Part shown: positions 40,332-49,146 of the stretch, piece after piece
Numbering within the stretch: position 1 is the stretch's first letter
How the letters are laid out: each line of letters begins with the position of its first letter
DNA from: Sediminibacterium ginsengisoli
GTDB lineage: Bacteria; Bacteroidota; Bacteroidia; Chitinophagales; Chitinophagaceae
NCBI GenBank assembly: GCA_945901845.1
Contig: CAMDLR010000006.1
Coordinates: 1 to 64,000 of the forward strand
DNA: 64,000 nucleotides
Direction: 5' to 3'
Notes under the pieces: model-generated
What the model was told of the DNA's origin: nothing
Database searches by the model: none
The model's input: only the letters and a program-made list of their open reading frames with translations
Made by a program: the position numbers and the translations under genes

Positions 40332-41054
40332 TTAAACCCTTTTAAGAATTGAAAAGGGTATTATTCTTAATAAGAAGGCAATTAACCTCCACCTCTTTGT
40401 GATATAAACCACCTTTTTTCTTTGTTTGATGGCTTCAAATATTTGTTCAGCAGCCTTTTGAACAGGGGCTACCCAAAAGAGACCTTCACCTTTCGCCATT
40501 GCAGTATCAACAAATCCAGGACGTACATCAGTAATCGTGATACCTGAGCCATACTCCTTTACATTTATTCTTAATCCCTCTAAATAATTGATTTGATATG
40601 CCTTTGTCGCATTATATGAAGGAGCATTTCCATTTCCCCTGATTCCAGCAATAGAACTAATGTTGACGAGATGACCATTACCTTGTTCTTTAAAATACCG
40701 TACAGCCCAGTCAGCAATACAAGTAAATCCCTGAATATTCGTTTTTATTACACTATTCTCAACATCAAAATTTAAGTGCTTATTCTCCTCACCGATTCCA
40801 GCTGAAATAATCAATAAATCCAAGCCTCCCATCTGACTCACAAATGCATTACAGATTGGCTCTATAGTTGATAAATCCTGAACATCCATTTTCTTAAAGA
40901 CAATTCGACTAGCCCCTTGGGTCTTTATGGATTGAAATAATTCCTCACGTCTGCCAGTTACTCCAACTACAAAACCTTCTCGCAAAAGAAACTCAGCCAT
41001 TGATTTGCCTATTCCACTTGTTGCTCCTATGATGATAGCTTTTTTCATTTTCAT
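40332..41054 (-). CDS. Short-chain dehydrogenase/reductase
   Basis: KKAIIIGATSGIGKSMAEFL; NISSIAGIRGNGNAPSYNATKA (YxxxK). Confidence 0.92.
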   Translation of the reverse strand: MKMKKAIIIGATSGIGKSMAEFLLREGFVVGVTGRREELFQSIKTQGASRIVFKKMDVQDLSTIEPICNAFVSQMGGLDLLIISAGIGEENKHLNFDVENSVIKTNIQGFTCIADWAVRYFKEQGNGHLVNISSIAGIRGNGNAPSYNATKAYQINYLEGLRINVKEYGSGITITDVRPGFVDTAMAKGEGLFWVAPVQKAAEQIFEAIKQRKKVVYITKRWRLIAFLLRIIPFSILKRV

Positions 41055-41117
41055 AAAAGTAGATAAACTAAGTATGAATGCCAACTTCCTGCAAATTGAC
41101 ACGAAGTTTAAGTCTTC

Positions 41118-41182
41118 AATTTCCTAATAGTCACATACTCAATCATCGCATTATAGTTGCATCTTTTGTCGAAAAGGGGAGC
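41118..41182 (+). repeat. 65-bp repeat copy 2
   Basis: AATTTCCTAATAGTCACATACTCAATCATCGCATTATAGTTGCATCTTTTGTCGAAAAGGGGAGC. Confidence 0.9.
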
Positions 41183-41192
41183 CACACTGGAC

Positions 41193-41220
41193 AAGCCATC
41201 AGAAATGATGGCTTTTTCTT
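41193..41220 (+). terminator. Terminator-like hairpin after repeat copy 2
   Basis: AAGCCATCAGAAATGATGGCTTTTTCTTT. Confidence 0.75.
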
Positions 41221-41255
41221 TGTCTATCAGTGAGTTAGGCTAGTTGCATCTTTTC
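41221..41255 (+). repeat. 35-bp repeat S2
   Basis: TGTCTATCAGTGAGTTAGGCTAGTTGCATCTTTTC. Confidence 0.7.
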
Positions 41256-41268
41256 TTATATTTACCTT

Positions 41269-41763
41269 ATGAAAAACATCTTATTAGCAACTGCGTTTTT
41301 GCTCCTATGCTCATCTTTAAATGCACAAACAGTCCAAGTCAAAGATTTATATAATTCAGTTGGTAGCTGGGAAGGTAAATTAACCTATTTGGATTATGCC
41401 TCTGGCAAACCATTTACAATGCTAGCCAATATCAATATTGGTTTAACTGCAGATACAAAAGGGTATGTTATGGGATATGAATATCCCAAAGAACCCCAAG
41501 CCAACTCTAGGGATACCACATTTATTGTCGGGAACTATTTTGGCAAAGACAAAATTGTTTAATTTAAAAAAGATTTAGATGGCGGTTATAAAATGATTAC
41601 CGAAGTAGGTGGGAATGACGGCAATGATAATAAGAAGGCTATTTTAAGACACACTTATATATTAAAGTCTAATACCTATTCAATCATTAAGGATGTAAAA
41701 TTTGAGGGTACGGATAAGTGGATAAAAAGAAATGAATATTTACTAAACAGAGGGGAACACTAA
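41269..41763 (+). pseudogene. Secreted hypothetical protein interrupted by an in-frame TAA at 41560-41562
   Basis: Same frame stays open for 66 further codons: ...GNYFGKDKIV*FKKDLDGGYKMITEVGGNDGNDNKKAILRHTYILKSNTYSIIKDVKFEGTDKWIKRNEYLLNRGEH*. Confidence 0.8.
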
Positions 41764-41826
41764 TTTCCCGATAGTCACAAACTCTATCATAACATTATAG
41801 TTGCATCTTTCGTCGAAAAGGGGAGC
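41762..41826 (+). repeat. 65-bp repeat copy 3
   Basis: AATTTCCCGATAGTCACAAACTCTATCATAACATTATAGTTGCATCTTTCGTCGAAAAGGGGAGC. Confidence 0.9.
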
Positions 41827-41835
41827 ACTAATAAT

Positions 41836-41870
41836 AAAAAGGTTATACTTTTGTAGTATAACCTTTTTAT
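41836..41870 (+). terminator. Terminator-like hairpin after repeat copy 3
   Basis: AAAAGGTTATACTTTTGTAGTATAACCTTTTTAT. Confidence 0.75.
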
Positions 41871-41875
41871 GTTTT

Positions 41876-41983
41876 ATGGATAAACTATCTCAATTTTTAA
41901 AAAAGTACCGAAACGAAGTTATCGTGGGTGTAATTGTATTTCTCTTCTTGATTTTCAGAGATGTAATTAAGAACCTCTTTTAA
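41876..41983 (+). CDS. 35-aa single-pass membrane microprotein candidate
   Basis: MDKLSQFLKKYRNEVIVGVIVFLFLIFRDVIKNLF*. Confidence 0.4.
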   Translation: MDKLSQFLKKYRNEVIVGVIVFLFLIFRDVIKNLF

Positions 41984-42063
41984 AATAGAGGGATGTTATG
42001 CCCTTGATTTTCTGATATTCTCGCAAATAAATAATTTACACACTGAGGGGTTGCTGCTTCCTT

Positions 42064-43182
42064 CTACTTATTGATGGATATATTTCCTTGCGCATCAATT
42101 CTTAATGCACTTTCTGGAAAATCTTCTGTCGATAACCGCTTTATTAAATTAGCCGCAGCGTTGGTTCCATCCTTCACGGGCCCCCCTTCGCCTAGTTGCA
42201 AGAAGGAATGTATTTTACCCTCGGTAAATGCACCATTTTGGTCCACTTTAAAAGTAAGCAGCGGTGCATAACCACTTATGCCTTTAAGATTAAATTTAGC
42301 ATAGGTGCAAAAATTACCTAGGCTATAAGCAATAAGCCTAGACTTATAAAGTTCTAGTGCTCTAGGAACGTGTGGCCCATGGCCAAGCACCACATCGGCA
42401 CCAGCATCAATCACCGCATGGGCAGCCTCGTATACATCTCCTCTATCTTGTCCTAAGAAAATTTCATGTCGTCTTGGAACCCTAGTCGCTTTCGATCCTT
42501 CTGCACCAGCATGAAAAGAAACGATTAGTACATCACATTTTAGTTTTACTTGTTTTACCAAGGCTATCGCCGCCTGAAGTTCATTAAGATTGAGGCAACC
42601 ATTATGAGGAGCAAAGGCCACCAAACCAATTTTAACGCCTTCTCTTTCAATTATTGAAAATGGATTAGTTTTATTGCCTGCGAATTTCAAGCCATTGGCT
42701 TCAAAAACCCTACTGGTACTTTCTACACCTATGGCGCCAAAATCATAGGCGTGATTGTTTGCGATACTGAGCAAATCGAATCCATACTTTTTTAGAATAG
42801 TACCATATGATTCAGGTTGCCTAAAATTGTACACATTAGCTCCGGAACCCTTAGATTTTCCACCCTTGTTAAGAAATACGCCTTCAGCATTACCAAATGT
42901 AACAGAAGCGTTGCGCAATAGGGAGTCGGCGGGCATTAGCAATGCACTAGCATCCGGAGGAAGTGTTGATATATCTGGAAAATTTGTTCCCAACATGATG
43001 TCGCCAACAGCCGCTATGTCAATGATTTGTATTTTTTTGGATTTATTGGTTGAGGTATCAGAAAATTGTTCATTTTTATCATGAATTGCTAATAAGGGTT
43101 CAGTTGAAGATTTATTATCAACACTTTGACTGCATCCCAAAAACACCATTGATAAAGCATAGGACAAAATGATATTTATCAT
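42064..43182 (-). CDS. CapA-family (poly-gamma-glutamate synthesis type) metallophosphatase-fold lipoprotein
   Basis: MVFLGCSQ lipobox; AVGDIMLGTNFP, SIANNHAYDFGAIGVEST, VSFHAGAEGS, DVVLGHGPHVPRALE, YSLGNF. Confidence 0.93.
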   Translation of the reverse strand: MINIILSYALSMVFLGCSQSVDNKSSTEPLLAIHDKNEQFSDTSTNKSKKIQIIDIAAVGDIMLGTNFPDISTLPPDASALLMPADSLLRNASVTFGNAEGVFLNKGGKSKGSGANVYNFRQPESYGTILKKYGFDLLSIANNHAYDFGAIGVESTSRVFEANGLKFAGNKTNPFSIIEREGVKIGLVAFAPHNGCLNLNELQAAIALVKQVKLKCDVLIVSFHAGAEGSKATRVPRRHEIFLGQDRGDVYEAAHAVIDAGADVVLGHGPHVPRALELYKSRLIAYSLGNFCTYAKFNLKGISGYAPLLTFKVDQNGAFTEGKIHSFLQLGEGGPVKDGTNAAANLIKRLSTEDFPESALRIDAQGNISINK

Positions 43183-43712
43183 TTCAAATTATTTTTAGGT
43201 CTAAAAATAGAATAGATATTATTGAGTTGATATTCACCAAATTTACCGGGTGTTTTTTTGTTCATACCCGCATAGCTTAGGGTAACTGCTATTTTATTCG
43301 CAAAATCTTTCCAGCAAACAAAAATAGCGCTGTGCTCGCTGTTGTTAAATTGATGATTGATATGGTAAATCCAATCTCCCGGCTTCACGAGGCTCGAAGC
43401 TGCAAAAGGTCCTTTTTTACGAGATCTAAAAATAGTCTCTTTAGCGTCCCCAAAACCAGAACGATGATACACTTCATTCACAAAATCCCAACATGAACCT
43501 TGGACTATACTCATGTCAACCAAGGCCATCTTGTAGCCAGTTTTCAAAACTTTAAAACTTCCGTTATTTTCCGAAGAAGTGTCCGCATTTATAAAGACAT
43601 GCTCGCATTGGCAATAGTTTTCCAAACTGCTGATATTAGGCTTATTTATTTGTGCTATTACTGAACAACTTAACGAAATAAATATGGTGCAGAAAAATAT
43701 ATACCTTTTCAT
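43179..43712 (-). CDS. Secreted NlpC/P60-like (papain-fold) candidate peptidase/amidase
   Basis: Signal peptide MKRYIFFCTIFISLSCSVIA; GSCWDFVNEVYHRSGF...LVKPGDWIYHINHQFNNSEHSAIFVCW Cys/His arrangement; 4-bp overlap with capA-like gene. Confidence 0.55.
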   Translation of the reverse strand: MKRYIFFCTIFISLSCSVIAQINKPNISSLENYCQCEHVFINADTSSENNGSFKVLKTGYKMALVDMSIVQGSCWDFVNEVYHRSGFGDAKETIFRSRKKGPFAASSLVKPGDWIYHINHQFNNSEHSAIFVCWKDFANKIAVTLSYAGMNKKTPGKFGEYQLNNIYSIFRPKNNLK

Positions 43713-43903
43713 AGCAGTAAGTAAATAGGAATAATAGTTTAGTAAATACAACACCAAATTTACATTATATTCTTTTAAAAAATGAAATAGAATCCATTTT
43801 TACCAATTATACGATTGATAATCAGTCGTTTTAAAAAGCCAGCCGCCTCAAATTTATTACAAAAAATATTATTTATTTTTGTTCTAATTTAAATAGACTC
43901 AAA

Positions 43904-44146
43904 ATGAACGCACCTTTTAACAAATTTCTCTACATTGGTTTTTTATTATTAGGATTATATCAAGCAATTATCTCTAAAGACTATATGCAAGCAGCAGCGT
44001 CTCTTGGGATTGGATTAGCATTTGATCCATTTGATCCAGCACAAAAATGGAATGAAAGACCTACTTGGCAAAAGGCGGTTTTGATTATTCATCTAGCGCT
44101 TGTTGCTGCCATTTTTGGATTTGGTATAGGCTTGAATGATAAGTAA
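43904..44146 (+). CDS. Small membrane protein
   Basis: 80 aa, two TM segments. Confidence 0.6.
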   Translation: MNAPFNKFLYIGFLLLGLYQAIISKDYMQAAASLGIGLAFDPFDPAQKWNERPTWQKAVLIIHLALVAAIFGFGIGLNDK

Positions 44147-44256
44147 ATTTCTAATGTTTCCGTATGACTCGTTTACATTACAAACCACCCATTTATAGTA
44201 TGATCAATCGAAAAAAATCTTAAAAGGAAAAGGTTTATATTTGCGCAAAATTACAC

Positions 44257-44922
44257 ATGTGTGATATAAATATGTCAAATCAAGTGAAAGTATCCGTTTT
44301 AATGACGGTTTTCAATACCAATTTTACTTATACGAAACGAGCCATTGACTCAGTTTTAAAACAGGATTTTACAAATTTTGAGTTAATAATTATTGACGAT
44401 GGCAGCAAGGAAAATGACAGGGAGTTGTTAATGGATTATGTTGAAAAAAACGAGGACAAAATTAGCTATATCCGCCACAGCAATCGCGGTCAATCTGAAT
44501 CCATCAATCGGGGCATTTTATATAGTTTGGGGGAATACATTACAATTATTGATAGCGACGACGAATATAAACCCAATCATTTGAGCAGTTGTTTACAGGA
44601 AATAAAAGACGTAGACTTAATTTGCTCAACCTCTGAAACAATAGTTGATAACGATAATGACTATTATGTGCCAGATAAAAACGACCTAACTAAACTTATT
44701 CATTTAGATGAAGTTACTTTGTTTGGAACTTTATTTGGCCGAAAAAAAGTATTTAACAGTATTGCTTTTAAAACTGGTTTTGCCGCTGATGCCGATTTTT
44801 ACGAAAGAGCTACTCAATTATTTTCTGTAAAAAAGTTAGACTTACGCACTTATGTTTATCACCGAAATATTCCAAATAGTATTTGTGCTACAGTCAAAAA
44901 AAATAATTTAATCAGCAATTAA
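44257..44922 (+). CDS. Glycosyltransferase family 2
   Basis: VSVLMTVFNTN..YTKRAIDSVLKQDFTNFELIIIDDGS, IDSDDEY. Confidence 0.93.
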   Translation: MCDINMSNQVKVSVLMTVFNTNFTYTKRAIDSVLKQDFTNFELIIIDDGSKENDRELLMDYVEKNEDKISYIRHSNRGQSESINRGILYSLGEYITIIDSDDEYKPNHLSSCLQEIKDVDLICSTSETIVDNDNDYYVPDKNDLTKLIHLDEVTLFGTLFGRKKVFNSIAFKTGFAADADFYERATQLFSVKKLDLRTYVYHRNIPNSICATVKKNNLISN

Positions 44923-44924
44923 AC

Positions 44925-45692
44925 ATGGCTGTTGAATCTCCTCTTTTCGATCAAAATACAAATCTAGTAATGGCCTGTCACATTACTGGTGTATACGATG
45001 TTAACCGAAACATTACACTAGTTGATGACGCTTACGATTTAGTGAAGGATTGGGCCGAATCCATTAAAGCCGCGAATTTACAAGGTCTAATCTTTCATAA
45101 TAATTTCTCCGAAGAAACCTGTAAATCATTCGGAAATGAAAATATTTCGTTTATTAAAATCGATTATAACCCCCAATATAATCCCAATGTATTTCGTTAT
45201 TTTATTTATAGGGATTTTTTACACCAGCATCTTCAACAAATAAATAGCTTATTTATTACGGATATAACCGATGTGGTAGTTGTTAACAACCCATTTATAG
45301 CTTCGTTTTTTATTGAAAATCCGACTTCGCTTTTTTGTGGTGATGAACCTAAAATATTGAATAACGATTGGATGAACGCTCATTCCGAAAATTTACGCGA
45401 AAACATAGTTGATTATGCAACTTATGAAAGCACTTTTGGAAATGAGACTTTGCTCAATTGTGGAATTATTGGTGGTAATGCTTCAATAATTTTTAATTTT
45501 TTACAACAACTTTGTGCAATTCACCAACATGCCAATTACAATAATAAAACCGCCTACACTGGTGACATGGGCGCATTTAATTATTTAGCACGCACAGTAT
45601 TCAACCAGCAACTAATTCATGGCGCACCAGTAAACACGGTTTTTAAAGGTTATGAAATCGATCGAAACGATTGCTGGTTCAGACACAAATAA
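44925..45692 (+). CDS. Putative GT-A-type glycosyltransferase-like protein
   Basis: FRYFIYRDFL...INSLFITDITDVVVVNNPF; LLNCGIIGGNASIIFNFL; adjacent to GT2. Confidence 0.55.
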   Translation: MAVESPLFDQNTNLVMACHITGVYDVNRNITLVDDAYDLVKDWAESIKAANLQGLIFHNNFSEETCKSFGNENISFIKIDYNPQYNPNVFRYFIYRDFLHQHLQQINSLFITDITDVVVVNNPFIASFFIENPTSLFCGDEPKILNNDWMNAHSENLRENIVDYATYESTFGNETLLNCGIIGGNASIIFNFLQQLCAIHQHANYNNKTAYTGDMGAFNYLARTVFNQQLIHGAPVNTVFKGYEIDRNDCWFRHK

Positions 45693-45725
45693 TATTTTGG
45701 TAAATAGGGTTGTATTTTTAGCCAA

Positions 45726-47888
45726 TTACAAGCGTATTTTAATCCCACCATTAATTACAAACCCATCAACAGGCGCATAAATATCTCTGAAAATAGGATC
45801 CTGTATGGTGCCTGTAAACACTTTATCAAATTTTGACTGTCTTGTGTCTGTAAAGTTTTCAAAATTGATAAAGACAGACCATTTTTCCCAAAGTTTTTCC
45901 GCCATAAAACCAGTTATCCAATAAGACTTTCCAAAACTACCATCGCTTAAACGTTGTTTGCTAAAATAGTAAGCTTCTAGTCCCAATTTAAGTTTGTCTT
46001 CAATTTCATACATCAACACATTGTTTAGACGGTGCCGTGCCGTGAGTGGTAACCACTGTTTTGCATTATCAAAATGTGTATTTGCGTTGGTATATGTGTA
46101 TCCTATAAACAATTTAAAATCGGCGTAAGTTAGTCTTACATTGGTTTCCATTCCTTTGGTGTCCAAGCTTCCATTCGCATTTTTAAAAGCAAAAATTGTT
46201 CCCGAGGTATTGCTTAAAACGAGCGGCTGTGCTAGATGGGTATAAAAAAATAATTGGTTAAAGCTAAAGCTGATATCTCCAAACTTTGTTTTATAATTAA
46301 TATCCCAATTCAATCCTTTTGATCTTTCGTTTCTAGCATTAATCATATCAATAGGTGAGATATTTCTAAATTGTCTTCTTTCGGCATCCTCTGTAAAAAT
46401 AGTAGGTGGTTTATAGCCAAAGCCACCGCCAATCCGGGTTGTTAACTTAGGCGTAATTTTAAACATCGTTGAAATACGCGGAAGTAATTCAAAACCTAAT
46501 TCGTTTACATCATCTCCCCTGAGTCCAGTTTCGATCGTAATATTTTCATGAACACTCCATACATTTTGTATAAAAACACCAAATGTGTTTAAATTATAAT
46601 CACGTTTACGATCTATACCGTTTGGAACTTCTGTTAAGTTTTCTGTAACCAAATTGGTGCCAATGACCCAATCTAAAGTTGATCCATTTTTATTCCAGGT
46701 TAATTCAGTAAAAGAAGATTGCTGTAATGCATCAAAAAAATAATTTGGAATGTGTAGCGCTCTATCAAATCTGCTAAAACTATTTTTAAATTGAATGTTG
46801 CTACTTTCTGTTAAACGGTGCGTGACGCCAAATTGAGTGGTAAATCTCCTGGTATCATTTTTTTCATAAAAGCCATTACCATTATTATTAATGTAGTTCA
46901 TGCTACCACCCGTTCTATTTTCTGAAATAAACGTGACACCCACATCGGCGGTTGTTTTATTCGCATATATAAAAAGTCGAGGGTTGATGGTATAACGTTC
47001 AAATTTTGGTATTGCGGTAAGTCCAATTGCTGCTGGATCAAAAGCGCGATTACTATTTCTAGAAGTAAAAACCGTGAGTCCAACCTTTCCATATTTTTCA
47101 CTATAAAAGCCACTGAGGTCGATACCACCTGCATTAGTTACATTGGATAAAAAATTAAGTTCTCTATTATCTGTGGGCGTTTTAGATACAAGATTTACCA
47201 AGCCCGCAATAGCACCCCCACCAAATAATGTAGATGCAGCACCTTTGATAACTTCCACTTGTTTTAAATCTAGTGGTGCAATTTGTAAGAGTGAAAGACT
47301 GGATGCAAATCCACCATACATGGGATACCCATCTCTAAGTAATTGTGTATAACGTCCATCAAGCCCCTGAATGCGTATACCTGCATTGAAAGAGGTTGCA
47401 GATGTTTGTTGGGTTTGAATACCCGTACTCTCGTTTAGGAGCATTCTAATATCACCGGGTTTCATGTTGCCCTTTTCAGTAAGTTCTTCACCAGAAATCA
47501 CCTCTGTTCGTGTAGGTGTATTGGCAATGGTTCTACTAATACGCGTTGCGGTTACTATAACCTCCTCTTCCTCCTCTTCTTCATTTTCCTCCATCAAAAT
47601 GGATACTATTGAATCAGTAGCCAAAGGCGTTGTAATACGTATCGTTTTATCTGCAAAACCAAGGTAGTAAATAGATAGGGTATGTGTTCCATTCGGTATT
47701 TTTTCAAAAACTATAATACCTGTAGTATCGGCGATAGCTGTTTTGTTTAAGGGCATTAATTTTGCAGTAGCAGCAGATAGCGGTTCTCTTGTATTTGAAT
47801 TTTGAACTAATATTTTAATCGTTGTTTGAGCATCTAGATTATAAGATCCAAGTATCATTAATAGCGCTACAAAAATTATATGCTTCAT
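45726..47888 (-). CDS. TonB-dependent outer-membrane receptor with N-terminal carboxypeptidase-regulatory-like domain
   Basis: TREPLSAATAKL...VIVTATRISRTIANTPTRTEVISGEEL plug; beta-barrel to C-term. Confidence 0.93.
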   Translation of the reverse strand: MKHIIFVALLMILGSYNLDAQTTIKILVQNSNTREPLSAATAKLMPLNKTAIADTTGIIVFEKIPNGTHTLSIYYLGFADKTIRITTPLATDSIVSILMEENEEEEEEEVIVTATRISRTIANTPTRTEVISGEELTEKGNMKPGDIRMLLNESTGIQTQQTSATSFNAGIRIQGLDGRYTQLLRDGYPMYGGFASSLSLLQIAPLDLKQVEVIKGAASTLFGGGAIAGLVNLVSKTPTDNRELNFLSNVTNAGGIDLSGFYSEKYGKVGLTVFTSRNSNRAFDPAAIGLTAIPKFERYTINPRLFIYANKTTADVGVTFISENRTGGSMNYINNNGNGFYEKNDTRRFTTQFGVTHRLTESSNIQFKNSFSRFDRALHIPNYFFDALQQSSFTELTWNKNGSTLDWVIGTNLVTENLTEVPNGIDRKRDYNLNTFGVFIQNVWSVHENITIETGLRGDDVNELGFELLPRISTMFKITPKLTTRIGGGFGYKPPTIFTEDAERRQFRNISPIDMINARNERSKGLNWDINYKTKFGDISFSFNQLFFYTHLAQPLVLSNTSGTIFAFKNANGSLDTKGMETNVRLTYADFKLFIGYTYTNANTHFDNAKQWLPLTARHRLNNVLMYEIEDKLKLGLEAYYFSKQRLSDGSFGKSYWITGFMAEKLWEKWSVFINFENFTDTRQSKFDKVFTGTIQDPIFRDIYAPVDGFVINGGIKIRL

Positions 47889-47999
47889 AACTATGAAATA
47901 TTGATGAGGTTATATTTTTATTATAACTTAACCGCAAAGATATTCGAATACTAAACTAATTACTTGTATCTTTTTTACTATTTTCATTCAAAATATTTT

Positions 48000-48512
48000 A
48001 TGCCTAGACCCAGCGCATCCGAATACGGAAGTTTCTACCAAACGTATATCAACTACACAAGTGGTAAAGACTACGCCATATTAGTTCAACAATACAACGA
48101 ACGAATTATTGCGTTTTGGGATGCCATTCCGCTAGAAAAAATCAATTATGCGTATGCGCCAGGTAAATGGACAATTAAGCAAATGTTCCAACACGTAATT
48201 GATACCGAACGCATACTTGCCTACCGGTCACTTGCAATTTCTAGAAAAGAAAAAACACCTATTCCAGGATTCGACGAAAACGAATATGCCAATAATGCAA
48301 CAGCGGCCAATAGGAATTGGAAAGATATGTTAGTAGAATGGAGGGTGGTAAGGCAATCAACCAATCTTTTATATGCATCCTTTACAGACGATCAAATGAA
48401 AAGCTTGGGTACCGCAAGCGACAAACCTATTTCTGTAAATGCACTTGGCTTTATCATTTTTGGCCATGCTTTACACCATTTGCATATACTAAAGGAACGT
48501 TACAGTATTTAG
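48000..48512 (+). CDS. DinB family protein
   Basis: YAYAPGKWTIKQMFQHVIDTERILAYRSL, FGHALHHLHILKERY. Confidence 0.9.
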   Translation: MPRPSASEYGSFYQTYINYTSGKDYAILVQQYNERIIAFWDAIPLEKINYAYAPGKWTIKQMFQHVIDTERILAYRSLAISRKEKTPIPGFDENEYANNATAANRNWKDMLVEWRVVRQSTNLLYASFTDDQMKSLGTASDKPISVNALGFIIFGHALHHLHILKERYSI

Positions 48513-48588
48513 CCTCAAATTTTACAAATTGATGCAAAATACTTATCTTGAATTAGGAAACTAATTATTAATATCTAAAAACAAAACT

Positions 48589-49071
48589 TTGAAAAAATTA
48601 TTATTGCTTTGTGTGATTGCTGGACTAGTATCATGCAATTCTAAAAACGACAAAAACGCCGAATTAAGTAAAAAAAATGTTGAGTTTTACTCTAATATTT
48701 GGGAAGTAGCTGTTAATGAAGGCCGTGTAAATATTTTAGATTCAGCTTATGTAGACGATGCTGTACTTCATACCGTTCCTGAAATTAAAGGAAAAGCCAA
48801 TGCTAAAGCATACTATGAAAATTATGTAGTAGGTTTTTCTGAAAGACAATTTACAATTAAAGAAATTTTTGCTGATGGAGATAAGTTGGTAAAGTATTGG
48901 CAGTTTAAAGGCAAGCATACTGGAACATTTTTTGGAATTCCTGCAACTGGTAAAACTGTGGATGTTATTGGTTGTACGATTGTTAAAATGAAAGATGGTA
49001 AAATTGCAGAAGAGCAAGATTTTATGGATAATCTTGAATTTATGCAGCAGATTGGTTTAATTCCAAGATAG
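48589..49071 (+). CDS. SnoaL-like/ester-cyclase lipoprotein
   Basis: GLVSCNS lipobox; GTFFGIPATGKTVDVIGCTIVKMKDGKIAEEQDFMDNL; TTG start. Confidence 0.85.
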   Translation: MKKLLLLCVIAGLVSCNSKNDKNAELSKKNVEFYSNIWEVAVNEGRVNILDSAYVDDAVLHTVPEIKGKANAKAYYENYVVGFSERQFTIKEIFADGDKLVKYWQFKGKHTGTFFGIPATGKTVDVIGCTIVKMKDGKIAEEQDFMDNLEFMQQIGLIPR

Positions 49072-49146
49072 TATATAGTAAAAGACATTTTCGAAAAAGC
49101 TGTCAGTAATGATGGCTTTTCTTTTTTAACTATTTAGTAGATTATT

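Noticed and set aside
40218-41826. Possible CRISPR-like array
   Set aside because: Only three 65-bp copies with 644-900-bp gene-containing intervals, and no cas genes; not a CRISPR layout.
47560-47600. GAGGAA-type microsatellite encoding EENEEEEEEEV in the TonB receptor
   Set aside because: Codon-sized repeat encodes an acidic linker between carboxypeptidase-like and plug domains; length changes would mostly not alter frame, so no phase-variation claim.
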